Shown one piece after another: positions 52,872 to 61,422 of a DNA stretch of 64,000 bases. The stretch covers positions 372,001-436,000 of the forward strand of contig OZ243107.1 in the NCBI GenBank assembly GCA_965212245.1, in the 5' to 3' direction. The position numbers and the translations under genes were made by a program. The stretch is from CAKZNE01 sp040222435 (GTDB taxonomy: Bacteria > Bacteroidota > Bacteroidia > Flavobacteriales > Schleiferiaceae). The notes under the pieces are model-generated. The model made no database searches. It was given only the letters and a program-made list of their open reading frames with translations, and had not been told where the DNA came from. How positions within the stretch are numbered: position 1 is the stretch's first letter; every line of letters starts with the position of its first letter.

Positions 52872-53639
52872 ATGAGATCATCACGTTTTAAAAAAGCCCT
52901 CTTATTAGCACTGCTGATAATATGGGGTTCTGTTCAGGCACAGGATCAAAAAGACAAACCTAATAAAGTAGTACTGATAAGCCCCAGTGCTGCCATTCAA
53001 TTTCCGGGAGGAGATCTGGAGAAGACCTTTGGCACTAACTATACGATAGGCATAGGTGCGGGTTTAAAAACCAACGCCAACTGGATAATTGATGCTAACT
53101 TCCATTTTATGTTTGGCCGTGAGGTAAAGAATCGAGAAGAAATATTAAGCCCAATATTAAGCAGCAGGAGTAATATATTTAACCAAACCGGTAATTACGC
53201 ACAGGTAAATGTATTTGAGCGGGGTTTATACGGGGTTTTAGAGGGCACGCGGGTATTTAGTGGTTTAGGTGGTGTGAATGCCAATTCCGGTCCAACCCTT
53301 AGCCTGGGGGTGGGCTATATATACCACTGGATAGAGTTTGACAACCTGGGCAATGACACCCCACAGATACTGGATGAATACGCCAAGGGCTACGACCAAT
53401 TACGAGGTGGCTTTTTGCTAAAACAATCCATTGGGTATCTGTTCTTATCCAAACGCAGGCGGATCAATTTCAAATTATCTTTTGAGGTACTGGAAGCCTT
53501 TACACAGAACCTGCGTGGAATAAATTACAGCACCGGAAAAAATGATACAGAAACACATTTGGATCTGATATATGGTATCCGCCTGAACTGGTATTTACCG
53601 ATCTATCAAAAATCATCTGACCAATTTTATTACGATTAA
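52872..53639 (+). CDS. outer-membrane beta-barrel protein, unknown
   Basis: 255 residues. A signal peptide ends GSVQAQDQ. Repeating beta-strands follow (TIGIGAGLKTNANWIIDANFHFMFG, NSGPTLSLGVGYIYHWIEF, RINFKLSFEVLEAFTQNL) and a final strand ends in aromatic residues (QFYYD). Family unknown. Its stop overlaps the waaA start (TAATG), suggesting a functional or translational link with lipid A-core assembly. Confidence 0.75.
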   Translation: MRSSRFKKALLLALLIIWGSVQAQDQKDKPNKVVLISPSAAIQFPGGDLEKTFGTNYTIGIGAGLKTNANWIIDANFHFMFGREVKNREEILSPILSSRSNIFNQTGNYAQVNVFERGLYGVLEGTRVFSGLGGVNANSGPTLSLGVGYIYHWIEFDNLGNDTPQILDEYAKGYDQLRGGFLLKQSIGYLFLSKRRRINFKLSFEVLEAFTQNLRGINYSTGKNDTETHLDLIYGIRLNWYLPIYQKSSDQFYYD

Positions 53640-54892
53640 TGAATTGGTTGTACAATCTTTTCATCCGTACCTACGGCACCGGCATCCGTGCCGCTTCTCT
53701 ACGAAATATCAAGGCACGGAAATGGATTGAAGGCCGCGAAAACTGGCGCACCAAATTACGGGAGCTACTCCCACGCAGTGAACAGTCAAAAATATGGTTT
53801 CATGCCGCCTCACTGGGTGAAGCTGAACAGGGTTTACCGGTAATACAGGCGGTAAAGAAGGCGTATCCCCATCATTTTATATTACTTACTTTTTTCTCAC
53901 CTAGCGGTTATGAACATTTTGCAGATAACCCGGCTGTAGACGGTGTTTTTTATTTACCCCTGGACACCCCGGCCCAGGCTGCGGATTTTGTTTCTATTTT
54001 AAAACCAGAAGCAGCGGTATTTATTAAGTATGAGATATGGCTTAATTATTTTAAAGCCCTTGAAAAGCAGAACGTCCCCGTGGTATTGGCTCCGGCTATT
54101 TTCAGGCCGGATCAGTTTTACTTTAAAGCACCGTTCCGTTCCGTTTTTTTACCCTTGCTTAAACGATTACACTGTATACTGGTGCAAAATGAAGCGTCAT
54201 TAAAACTTTTGCAAAGCAAAGGCTTCTCAAATGTTAAAATATGCGGAGACACACGGGTAGACCGGGTTCTGGAACTGGCACACTCACCCTTTGAGGATGT
54301 ACTTACAGCACGTTTTGTTAAAGGCTGTACTACTTTAATAGCCGGAAGCTCATGGCCGGAAGAAGAAGAAATACTGGCCCGGCTGCTACCCAAGTTTCCA
54401 GAACTACGCCTTATTCTTGCTCCTCATGACATTAGTCCCGCACACCTTAAGGCTATTGAACAAACCTTTGGTGCCGCTAATTGTGAATGGTATTCATCCG
54501 GAAAACTTACAGGAAACCGCCAGGTTTTAGTGGTAGATACCATTGGTAAATTATCACGCCTGTACCGCTATGGTCAAATAGCATTTGTGGGTGGTGGATT
54601 TGGCAAAGGCGTGCACAGCACTATTGAAGCCGCAGCCTATGGTATGCCCGTTTTGTTTGGCCCAAAGCACCAGAATTTTATGGAACCTAAGGACATGATA
54701 GGTCATGGCTTTGGCTTTGAGGTTCACAATTTTGAAGATGTGTACCGCACAGTAAAGCTTCTGCTTTCGCAACCGGAAAAGCGGTGTCAGCTTTCGCAAC
54801 AGGCAATAGCATATCTGAGCTCCTGCTCAGGAGCTGTAGATAAGATATTCTCGGTCTTAAAAATGATTATCCGAAAAACTACGCCTTTTTAA
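53639..54892 (+). CDS. waaA: 3-deoxy-D-manno-octulosonate (Kdo) transferase
   Basis: Adds Kdo from CMP-Kdo to lipid A precursor at the inner membrane. 417 residues: the N-terminal glycosyltransferase-N domain has IWFHAASLGEAEQGLPVIQAVKK; the C-terminal GT-B half has GDTRVDRV, LIAGSSWPEEEEIL, LAPHDISPAHL and GGGFGKGVHSTIEAAAYGMPVLFGPKHQNF. Typical length. Overlaps the preceding stop by one base and the convergent HTH gene by 14 bases. Confidence 0.95.
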   Translation: MNWLYNLFIRTYGTGIRAASLRNIKARKWIEGRENWRTKLRELLPRSEQSKIWFHAASLGEAEQGLPVIQAVKKAYPHHFILLTFFSPSGYEHFADNPAVDGVFYLPLDTPAQAADFVSILKPEAAVFIKYEIWLNYFKALEKQNVPVVLAPAIFRPDQFYFKAPFRSVFLPLLKRLHCILVQNEASLKLLQSKGFSNVKICGDTRVDRVLELAHSPFEDVLTARFVKGCTTLIAGSSWPEEEEILARLLPKFPELRLILAPHDISPAHLKAIEQTFGAANCEWYSSGKLTGNRQVLVVDTIGKLSRLYRYGQIAFVGGGFGKGVHSTIEAAAYGMPVLFGPKHQNFMEPKDMIGHGFGFEVHNFEDVYRTVKLLLSQPEKRCQLSQQAIAYLSSCSGAVDKIFSVLKMIIRKTTPF

Positions 54893-55268
54893 GCGTTTTA
54901 ATCTCTCTTTTCAAAGTTTTGATATGGTCTTCCAGTTCTTTGACCCGTTTATCTTTTTCTTCAATAACGGTATCAAAAATCCGGCTGACTTTCTCAATAT
55001 CTGATGAGCGGCCACGATGCCGTGTTTTATAAGCCTCCAGATTTTCGCTTACATCAACCGGAGAAGATTTCCAGTCCCAGTCTTCAAAGAAGTGATCGGG
55101 ATGGACTTCCAAAAGTTTACAGAATTTTAAAAAGAGATTGATCTGTATAGAATCCTTATTCAGGATTTTGTGCAGATTCTGTTCGGTGGTATCGAGTTCA
55201 GAAGCAAAATCCTTCTTACTCATACTCCGACTCTCAATGAGAAATCTAAGTTTGTTTCCAATATGCAT
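54879..55268 (-). CDS. XRE-type helix-turn-helix regulator with C-terminal coiled coil
   Basis: 129 residues. HTH about 1-65 (MHIGNKLRFLIESRSMSKKDFASELDTTEQNLHKILNKDSIQINLFLKFCKLLEVHPDHFF). From about 95 on there is a strongly charged coiled coil (IEEKDKRVKELEDHIKTLKREIKTLKKA) likely used for dimerisation. A TATCCA-TTT-TGGATA inverted repeat lies just upstream and may be its operator. The 3' end overlaps waaA by 14 bases. Confidence 0.88.
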   Translation of the reverse strand: MHIGNKLRFLIESRSMSKKDFASELDTTEQNLHKILNKDSIQINLFLKFCKLLEVHPDHFFEDWDWKSSPVDVSENLEAYKTRHRGRSSDIEKVSRIFDTVIEEKDKRVKELEDHIKTLKREIKTLKKA

Positions 55269-55301
55269 AATGACGGACCAGGCATTAAAAAATAAATAAA
55301 C

Positions 55302-55316
55302 TATCCATTTTGGATA
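55302..55316. promoter_or_regulatory. inverted repeat, possible operator of the XRE regulator
   Basis: TATCCA and TGGATA arms with a 3-base spacer, 34 bases upstream of the regulator start and between it and a divergent small ORF. Confidence 0.4.
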
Positions 55317-55480
55317 TTTTATCTTTTTAGTTTAGCTTTGTTGCTAAAAGGTAAAAAAATATATACAGTGCATATACTTATTTAAGATAAGCGGCTTTTA
55401 TGGCCCGCTATCATTACAATAAGCTACATTATACACTATGAAAAATTTGATTTTTTGCACTACTCTAAAACTAAAGTTCA

Positions 55481-55630
55481 ATGAAACTAAATCTTCACGA
55501 TACAGCTAACATTGCTCGAACCATAAAAGAAATAACACAACGCAATCTACAGCTCACGGAAGAGTATGAAGCGTTAAAGATGGCTAACAAAGAGGTATTA
55601 TCTAAAACAAGTACGGACCAGGTATTTTAA
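55481..55630 (+). CDS. small 49-residue helical protein, unknown
   Basis: ATG to TAA frame of 49 codons, opening MKLNLHDTANIARTIKEI and continuing in an amphipathic helix (QLTEEYEALKMANKEVL). Charged and helical, with codon use like its neighbours; too short for gene finders with a 60-codon limit. It is divergent from the XRE regulator and followed by a strong palindromic terminator, so it may be that regulator's target. No family recognised. Confidence 0.5.
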   Translation: MKLNLHDTANIARTIKEITQRNLQLTEEYEALKMANKEVLSKTSTDQVF

Positions 55631-55673
55631 TTTAGTATAACTCTTTAAGGGAGGGTTGCCATCTGCCTTATTT

Positions 55674-55703
55674 AAAAAAGAACAGTTTAAACTGTTCTTT
55701 TTT
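55674..55703. terminator. perfect 30-bp palindrome, bidirectional terminator
   Basis: A-run, GAACAG, central TTTAAA, CTGTTC and T-run form a fully symmetrical hairpin, 43 bases after the small ORF and downstream of the convergent phosphoesterase gene. Confidence 0.75.
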
Positions 55704-55840
55704 TCACTACTCATAAAGTGAACCTATTCAAAGCTAAGGTTTTTTTAATTGAATTCCACGGATCTCACTAAGGTTAGGGCCGGTTTAGCATTCCAGACGA
55801 TCTTTCATTAAAGAAACTGTGATGACTATTTTATGAGAAT

Positions 55841-56923
55841 CTACGGGTTTCTTGCCCTGATGGTTTCGCCCTCCTCATTCTTCACGCTGAAAGCACCTTT
55901 ATCAATATAAAGCATCTCACCTCGTTTCCCGTATTTAATTCCGGCATCTATCAGGTACATCCGGCCCCCGTATAATTCTTGAATGTGTGAGTGGGTGGTA
56001 TGCCCGCTAATCAGGTAGTTTGCTCCATATTGCTCCAGTATGGTGTCCAACTGCTGGTTATAGTCAGGGTCTTTCAAAAAACCCCGGTACCACAGCACAC
56101 CCATTGGACCTAAAAGCCAATCATCGCTTTTCGTTTTGCTCTCTTTGCGCAAAGCCAGCCGGTAAAGCGTATTCATAGAGTCAATGTGAGGAACCCTATC
56201 TGCCACAGCCCGGGAAATGCCGGCATGCACAAATAAGCAATCATTGATCTTAAGCATAACGGGTTTGGAAAGCAGCCACCTCCCTAAAAGGGTACTCGGA
56301 GCATAAAGATCAGTATAGGGCATTTGCAATATTTCAGCTGTCTTCAGGTATTTATGATTGGTAAAAGCCAGGTCGCTTTTCCATACCATCAGTTCATGAT
56401 TTCCCCAAACAAAATGCACTTTACCTCCACTTTCTGCAGCTTGTATCTCCAACTTATAGATTAACCACAAGCACTCAGTAACAGCATGCCCCCGGTCAAA
56501 CACATCACCCAACACCACCAAATGCCCGGCTTTAAAAGCCCAGTTTAACTCCTCATTTATTATACCGTTGGCTTGCAGCAGCTCTATAAACACATCGTAT
56601 TGCCCATGTATATCGCTTACTACGGCTATGTGCTCCACATTTTCATAAACAGCAGGTTCTGTAACAGGCTCAGCAGGTGCGCTATTAATAATCTGTTTCT
56701 TTGCTTCTCCCGCTACCACACCCAGGCTGTACCATTGCCCATCTTCTTCTACCACATAAGGGCCATCATCAAAACATGAGCTTACGCCTAACTTGTGGTG
56801 AAAAACTTCCACTTCAGCTAATCCATACGAGTTAAAGCGGAAAGAAATACAGCCGGTAAAAACACAAATGACCAATGCCGTTATTAAACTCAAAACCAGT
56901 CCCAATCGCCCTTTTCTCTTCAT
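55841..56923 (-). CDS. PPP-type metallophosphoesterase lipoprotein
   Basis: Start at 56923 gives a lipoprotein signal (VFTGCIS lipobox); a Met nine codons upstream would overlap the DUF2490 gene. The PPP/Shewanella-like phosphatase motifs appear in order: VVSDIHGQYDVF, VLGDVFDRGHAV, VWGNHELMVW, LFVHAGIS and ISGHTTHS, so the two-metal active site looks complete. Envelope location is unusual for this enzyme class. Targets could be phosphoproteins or dinucleotides. Last gene of the five-gene operon. Confidence 0.9.
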   Translation of the reverse strand: MKRKGRLGLVLSLITALVICVFTGCISFRFNSYGLAEVEVFHHKLGVSSCFDDGPYVVEEDGQWYSLGVVAGEAKKQIINSAPAEPVTEPAVYENVEHIAVVSDIHGQYDVFIELLQANGIINEELNWAFKAGHLVVLGDVFDRGHAVTECLWLIYKLEIQAAESGGKVHFVWGNHELMVWKSDLAFTNHKYLKTAEILQMPYTDLYAPSTLLGRWLLSKPVMLKINDCLFVHAGISRAVADRVPHIDSMNTLYRLALRKESKTKSDDWLLGPMGVLWYRGFLKDPDYNQQLDTILEQYGANYLISGHTTHSHIQELYGGRMYLIDAGIKYGKRGEMLYIDKGAFSVKNEEGETIRARNP

Positions 56924-56927
56924 CCAA

Positions 56928-57566
56928 TTACAGGTCAAATGATAATTCAAGGCCCAGGATATTCTGTTTATCCGGCCGCTTTATATTCACTTCGCGGTCT
57001 GCGCGTATAAATGTTTTCAGATCAATATCCTTGTTCAGTTTCCATTCCAAACCAAAAGTATAACGGTGGTTCCGTACTTCATTTTTAAGATTCAGGCGAT
57101 AAAAATTCTCATATTCTACATAGGGATCAACCGGCCGGGAAAGATTATAAGACAGTTCAAACTGATTCCGGAGAAGGGTTTTATTCTCACCGGTATAATC
57201 AACGGTGGTATTCTGAAACCTGAAACGGTATTTTGGCCTTAAATTCCATTCTTTAAAATTCCATTCCACATTGGCGTCCAGTGAAAAACGGAATTCATTG
57301 CGCTGTCCATTGTTAACAGAATAGCGCAGCTGCGGCTTAAGGTTTAAGTAATCCGTTATCTTATATCGCACCCCCATCTCTGCAAAGGCAGACCGAATGC
57401 CCTGCAATTGGTCTGTAGCTCTGATTTGCTGTTCCAGCTCTGCGCGCCACTTTTTATTGATCTTAAATTTCAGGGTATAGCCGCTCCACAGCTCTGAACT
57501 TTCGCTTTGCCCATACGCTGAAAAAACTATCAGGATACTACAAACAAGTACTAAATATGTGCGCAC
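56928..57566 (-). CDS. DUF2490 outer-membrane beta-barrel protein
   Basis: 212 residues with a signal peptide ending SAYGQ and regular strands (ELWSGYTLKFKINKKWRAELEQQIRATDQL, YSVNNGQRNEFRFSLDANVEWNF, ILGLELSFDL at the end). This is the DUF2490 pattern. Function unknown, probably a small outer-membrane barrel. Four-base gaps on both sides place it inside the operon. Confidence 0.85.
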   Translation of the reverse strand: MRTYLVLVCSILIVFSAYGQSESSELWSGYTLKFKINKKWRAELEQQIRATDQLQGIRSAFAEMGVRYKITDYLNLKPQLRYSVNNGQRNEFRFSLDANVEWNFKEWNLRPKYRFRFQNTTVDYTGENKTLLRNQFELSYNLSRPVDPYVEYENFYRLNLKNEVRNHRYTFGLEWKLNKDIDLKTFIRADREVNIKRPDKQNILGLELSFDL

Positions 57567-57570
57567 AGCC

Positions 57571-58836
57571 TTATCCTGAAATTCTGATAATTAAAAATAT
57601 AAGAAAGGAGGCTATAATACCGGCCATAAATATTTGCAACGATAAACGGATAAACTTGTACTTACGATGTAAGGTTTTACCTAAGAAGTATAAGTCTTTG
57701 ATCATTGAACTGTAGAGAAAATTACTGTCGTTCAGTTTTTGCAACATACCCCATTCATAATCTTTAAAGCTCATATTATGGAAATTACCATAATATAAAA
57801 GGTTACCATTCTTATTGCGGATATCTTCGAGGGTAAAATACCCTTGCGTACGATTGGGCGTAATGGCAATGATGGCAAATATGATAGAAACGAAACTGGC
57901 TAATGCCATGATGAAAATAGAAATGTAAATAATAAAAGAGACACTTGTTTCAGAAATACCTAGTGAACCTCCTATTACCACCGATAGAATTACAGAATTT
58001 ACGGTAATCATGATATTGGCCTTCCGGTCTACCATTTCATTTAACGTATAATGGTTATGCGAAGTAGTGCGGAAAAGGGTTTGAATACCTCTGGCATCGC
58101 GTCCCCGTAATGAGCTCAGGTTTTTCCGAAGGGTTTTAAGCTCATCTTCATCCACACCCAGCTCCCTTTTTAACAGAAGGTCTTTTTTCTTTCGTAATCT
58201 CTTCCGCTCTTTTTCAATGGAAAAGATCAACTTATCCAGGTTTGGCTTTATATGCTCTTTTGAAAACCGGGTTACAGGCGTGTAGACCGTCAAAAAATCA
58301 ACTATGATCCCGTAAAAATCATAAATATTAAGATTGGCATTGTTCAGCACGGTTTCCTGATAAAACGCCTCAATACGTTCTTTACTTTGCTTACCAATAA
58401 AGTCCATAATCAGGGCATCTCTCAATATACTCTGAAGTTTAGAGGATGGTGCGCTTTGATGATCATGCATACCAATAATAGCATTGGTAATAGCCTCTAC
58501 TTCATGCTCATGGTAGCCGACCCTTCTCAGGTCTGGCTTAGCGAACTTGTTTATAAATATCTTTTGCTGACTGGAAATTGCTTCTTTGGAGGTATCTGAA
58601 GCGTCCATACGGCTAAACGAGGAAGCGTATAACCACATAGCGGCCTCCAGTTGACACATTTCACTTTCGGTAAGATCCTCATGCGCACTAATCTGTTGCA
58701 GATTTTCCTGTATTCTTTTAGCAAAACCAATGGTGTGATATACCAGCTGATCATAGTTTTCCACCATTAGTTCTATGGCTAATACCTTCAGCTTTTTGGA
58801 AGGTTTGTCAATAGGTACAGAAGTAAATTCATCCAT
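57571..58836 (-). CDS. Pycsar-effector-like membrane protein (DUF5706) with degenerate HD domain
   Basis: 421 residues. The C-terminal PycTM/DUF5706 part has LFRTTSHNHYTLNEMVDRKANIMITVNS (about 254-281), TM helices about 278-295, 301-325 and 398-418, and GNFHNMSFKDYEWGML. The N-terminal ~190 residues align in outline with an HD phosphohydrolase: His34 is kept, but the HD dyad position reads LYA (about 69-71), so it should not bind metals normally. Positions 205-245 are a highly basic helix. Flanking genes encode envelope proteins, not a cyclase, so this is not a classical Pycsar locus. Confidence 0.85.
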   Translation of the reverse strand: MDEFTSVPIDKPSKKLKVLAIELMVENYDQLVYHTIGFAKRIQENLQQISAHEDLTESEMCQLEAAMWLYASSFSRMDASDTSKEAISSQQKIFINKFAKPDLRRVGYHEHEVEAITNAIIGMHDHQSAPSSKLQSILRDALIMDFIGKQSKERIEAFYQETVLNNANLNIYDFYGIIVDFLTVYTPVTRFSKEHIKPNLDKLIFSIEKERKRLRKKKDLLLKRELGVDEDELKTLRKNLSSLRGRDARGIQTLFRTTSHNHYTLNEMVDRKANIMITVNSVILSVVIGGSLGISETSVSFIIYISIFIMALASFVSIIFAIIAITPNRTQGYFTLEDIRNKNGNLLYYGNFHNMSFKDYEWGMLQKLNDSNFLYSSMIKDLYFLGKTLHRKYKFIRLSLQIFMAGIIASFLIFLIIRISG

Positions 58837-58847
58837 AATCAGCGGTG

Positions 58848-60062
58848 TTAATCAATATTGTACTTTTCCCTTACGTAATAATCCCTCCGTTCAAAGTCCC
58901 GTTGCATATTCTCCAGGTTTAAACGCCACTGCAGCGTATTGGCGGGTTCACCATATTTGGAAATATTATAAAGCACTTCCTTCTCTATACGACTGGCAGC
59001 CGCTTGTAAAAGGACATTAAACCGCTGCGGAAAAAAGCGCTGGTATATTTCTCTTTGACGACTTTCCAGGTTTTGAACAAAATCATCATCCTGTCGCAAT
59101 AACTGATATATTCGGGACACATCATCATCCCTGAATTCCATTTCGGGAAGTATAGCATTCTTGGTTCTGAACGCAGCATAATCCAGATCAAAAACTATGA
59201 AACGAAAAGGCGAGCCATTAATACTGTACGCACTTACATTATTCTCAGGCCAATCATCATTGCCTACATAATCCTCAAAAATGATATAATCTATAAAGTT
59301 ATCAATATCTATCATGGCTTTTACAGTTTGCGCATCTTCAGCCAATAAGGCTTTGCGAAAAAAGATGGCGGGAGCTTCATCACCTTCTTCTGGTTCCAGG
59401 TTACCATTGTCACCATCTATCTTCATTAATACTATAGAGGATGTATCTACCTGTAAAAGATGACTTAAACCTAAACGATCATTCTCTGAGCGCAAATTAA
59501 GCATACCATAATAGGTGTCATTTATAAAAACCTGAACGGGTGTTCCATACCTCAACTCCAGATTCAAACCAGCGTCTATCAGGAATTCCGTATATACCAG
59601 GTCCTTGAGCATTGTACCACCAAAATCGTTGCCTGAATTGCGTAAACGCAGGTTCATCAGGGAACTAAGATCATCTCCCGGTAAAACACCCGCAGGAGTT
59701 AATAGCTTTATTTTATCATTGTCAATTGCCGATTCAAATTGCACGCCTAATGATTTGAGAGAATAACGGGAAGAGGTACGGCCCCGCACATCAATAATAC
59801 AAGCCACATCCTGCAAGACAGGCTGGGCAGTTGCTTTATGATAATAGGAGAACCCTGCTTTAAGCCGGATATCATCCAGGTAATTCGTATACAGTCGATC
59901 AAAGGAATCCTCCGGCAAACTAATATTAATTACTGGAAGATTGGTTGGAATAGAGGAAACCGTAAACCCGGAAACGTCAGGGAGGTTTTCACTGACTTTA
60001 ACTTTAGTACAGCTTAGCACTAAAAAAACAGGAATCATATTCAGGAGCAGCTTAACCTTCAT
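58848..60062 (-). CDS. CotH-like kinase lipoprotein
   Basis: 404 residues. Lipobox VLSCTKVK (Cys about 18). CotH features: RGRTSSRYSLKSLGVQF near the N-terminus, MNLRLRNSGNDFGGTMLKDLVYTEFL, VQVFINDTYYGMLNLRSENDRLGL, and the metal-binding FRFIVFDLDYAAF with preceding DDWPENNVSAY. CotH proteins are atypical protein kinases in spore coats and are widespread in Bacteroidota envelopes. Eleven bases from the Pycsar-like gene; overlaps the upstream barrel gene by four bases. Confidence 0.88.
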   Translation of the reverse strand: MKVKLLLNMIPVFLVLSCTKVKVSENLPDVSGFTVSSIPTNLPVINISLPEDSFDRLYTNYLDDIRLKAGFSYYHKATAQPVLQDVACIIDVRGRTSSRYSLKSLGVQFESAIDNDKIKLLTPAGVLPGDDLSSLMNLRLRNSGNDFGGTMLKDLVYTEFLIDAGLNLELRYGTPVQVFINDTYYGMLNLRSENDRLGLSHLLQVDTSSIVLMKIDGDNGNLEPEEGDEAPAIFFRKALLAEDAQTVKAMIDIDNFIDYIIFEDYVGNDDWPENNVSAYSINGSPFRFIVFDLDYAAFRTKNAILPEMEFRDDDVSRIYQLLRQDDDFVQNLESRQREIYQRFFPQRFNVLLQAAASRIEKEVLYNISKYGEPANTLQWRLNLENMQRDFERRDYYVREKYNID

Positions 60063-60634
60063 AGAAAACCATAATTTACACCAACAAAGACTTGCCGGGG
60101 AGGGTTATACAAGAAGTACTGTTCCTGAAGCGGGTAAAGAGATGTACGATACCCGGCTATGAGCTTTAAGGACGAATGAATTCGCCATAATCCCCGGAAA
60201 GACACTGAGTATCTCAAGAGATCTACGGTATGGGTACGCCAGTCCTCCGTATCACGGTTGTTTTCAGCATCTATAAACACCCCGGTACCCCATGCATCAT
60301 TCAACCAATAACGCACACCAGCTGACATACTAAACCGATGACTTACGCCTTGATATGAAAATTCTTTTGCTTGTCCTTTCACACTGAAAACATGATAGCC
60401 TATTGAAAAAGCTGGTTGTAAATGCACTTTTTCAATCAGGTATGAGTAGCCTAATTTAAAGTAAGCACCACTGGAAAAATCATGGCTCACATTAGTGTTC
60501 CAGATAGTCAGATCTCTGCCATTAAAAGCACCCAGGTAACCTATCTCGGCCTCCACATCTGATTGCCCGTTAAGCGCGGAAGCACTCATAAGAAAAACCA
60601 AACCAATATATGCCTGCTGTACAACTTTGAACAT
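60059..60634 (-). CDS. outer-membrane beta-barrel protein, first gene of the CotH operon
   Basis: 191 residues with a signal peptide ending SALNGQS. Eight or so beta-strands follow: SSGAYFKLGYSYLIEKVHLQPAFSIGYHVFSV, RFSMSAGVRYWLNDAWGTGVFID and a C-terminal RQVFVGVNYGFL strand. No named family. It ends with an ATGA overlap into the CotH gene. A TATATTTG -7-like element (60650-60643, minus strand) lies just upstream, the only promoter candidate for the operon. Confidence 0.78.
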   Translation of the reverse strand: MFKVVQQAYIGLVFLMSASALNGQSDVEAEIGYLGAFNGRDLTIWNTNVSHDFSSGAYFKLGYSYLIEKVHLQPAFSIGYHVFSVKGQAKEFSYQGVSHRFSMSAGVRYWLNDAWGTGVFIDAENNRDTEDWRTHTVDLLRYSVSFRGLWRIHSSLKLIAGYRTSLYPLQEQYFLYNPPRQVFVGVNYGFL

Positions 60635-60642
60635 AATACGTG

Positions 60643-60650
60643 CAAATATA
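60643..60650 (-). promoter_or_regulatory. possible -7 element of the CotH operon
   Basis: TATATTTG on the minus strand, nine bases before the first ATG; no TTG at 18-20 bases upstream, so weak. Confidence 0.35.
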
Positions 60651-60699
60651 AGGCGTGGTTTATGGTTGCCGGGAAGGACCGGAAATTATAGTTCCAAAC

Positions 60700-60787
60700 A
60701 AGAAAGCCGATCCTTTCGGATCGGCTTTCTTATGTGCCCCAGGCGGGACTTGAACCCGCACGAACATTGCTGCTCACGGGATTTTAA
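60700..60787. repeat. 88-bp direct repeat, left copy (tRNA-Leu 3' part plus terminator)
   Basis: Identical base for base to 62013-62100, including the terminator hairpin (60700-60731) and the last 53 bases of tRNA-Leu. The copies diverge at the next base on each side. Such a pattern is the usual trace of site-specific integration into a tRNA gene. Confidence 0.95.
60735..60787 (-). pseudogene. truncated tRNA-Leu fragment (3' 53 bases)
   Basis: Holds the anticodon loop from TAA onward, variable arm and T-arm of the tRNA-Leu at 62048-62133, but no 5' half, so it cannot fold as a tRNA. The left junction continues into the tail of a decayed nuclease gene. Confidence 0.9.
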
Positions 60788-61346
60788 AGTTAATTGACTC
60801 CATAGATATTGAAGTCTCCACAGACTACAAAGTAAATACCGGGTTCAAGCTGATCGGTCGCCTGACGTAATATATCCACTTCCGCTTATCGTCTTTATTG
60901 GTTGATTGATCCGTTGCTCGTTTTTAAGTGTACCCCGAATATGTACAGCGTATCCGTTATGCATTTCAGAATGATTTGGAAATGACAGATGTCCTGAAGT
61001 GCTGTTGGGTAAGTGGAAGTTGAGATAAAACTAAATTTTTCGGTTTTGTAATAAAAGGCAATATCCAGATCGTTACCATCCAAGAAGCTTGTCAGAGAGC
61101 AGATAGTGTTATCCGTATTCAATACATTATCCATATACATCTGGGCTGATGACAAGTCTGACAACTCCTGGACACGCAGAATGTCTGGTTGCAGGTCGTT
61201 TATGATTAACCGCAGGCCAGGCCATATATCAATATTATTTTAGTATAGAGCAGGCTATTGTAGGACACCAGTTTGAACCGCTTATCCTGGGCAGAACCTA
61301 TGAACGTTAAACCCAAAAACAAGAGAAGGAGAAGACGTGTTTTCAT
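60788..61346 (-). pseudogene. decayed secreted endonuclease/exonuclease/phosphatase (EEP) family protein
   Basis: The ATG at 61346 starts a signal peptide (MKTRLLLLLFLGLTF...GSAQD) and KRFKLVSYNSLLYTK. The frame then shifts (one base missing near AAAATAATATTG) and resumes as NIDIWPGLRLIINDLQPDIL, VQELSDLSSAQMYMDNVLN, FYYKTEKFSFIS and IFGVHLKTSNGS. Two in-frame TAA codons follow before AEVDILRQATDQLEPG and GDFNIYG. The gene is cut off right at the tRNA-Leu repeat, with the rest of the C-terminus missing. So there are three disabling lesions plus truncation. Confidence 0.85.
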
Positions 61347-61422
61347 CCGAAACAAATCTAAGCTTTCACCCTAAGGCGGAGGATAGCTTATGAATCTTTT
61401 TAGATCCAATAATTCCCGAAGG

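Noticed and set aside
55438..55509. 23-codon frame just before the 49-codon small ORF
   Set aside because: Too short, overlaps the better ORF, no support.
55273..55622. Ten-base word ACGGACCAGG present at about 55273 and 55613
   Set aside because: Second copy lies inside the coding end of the small ORF; a single 10-base match is within chance.
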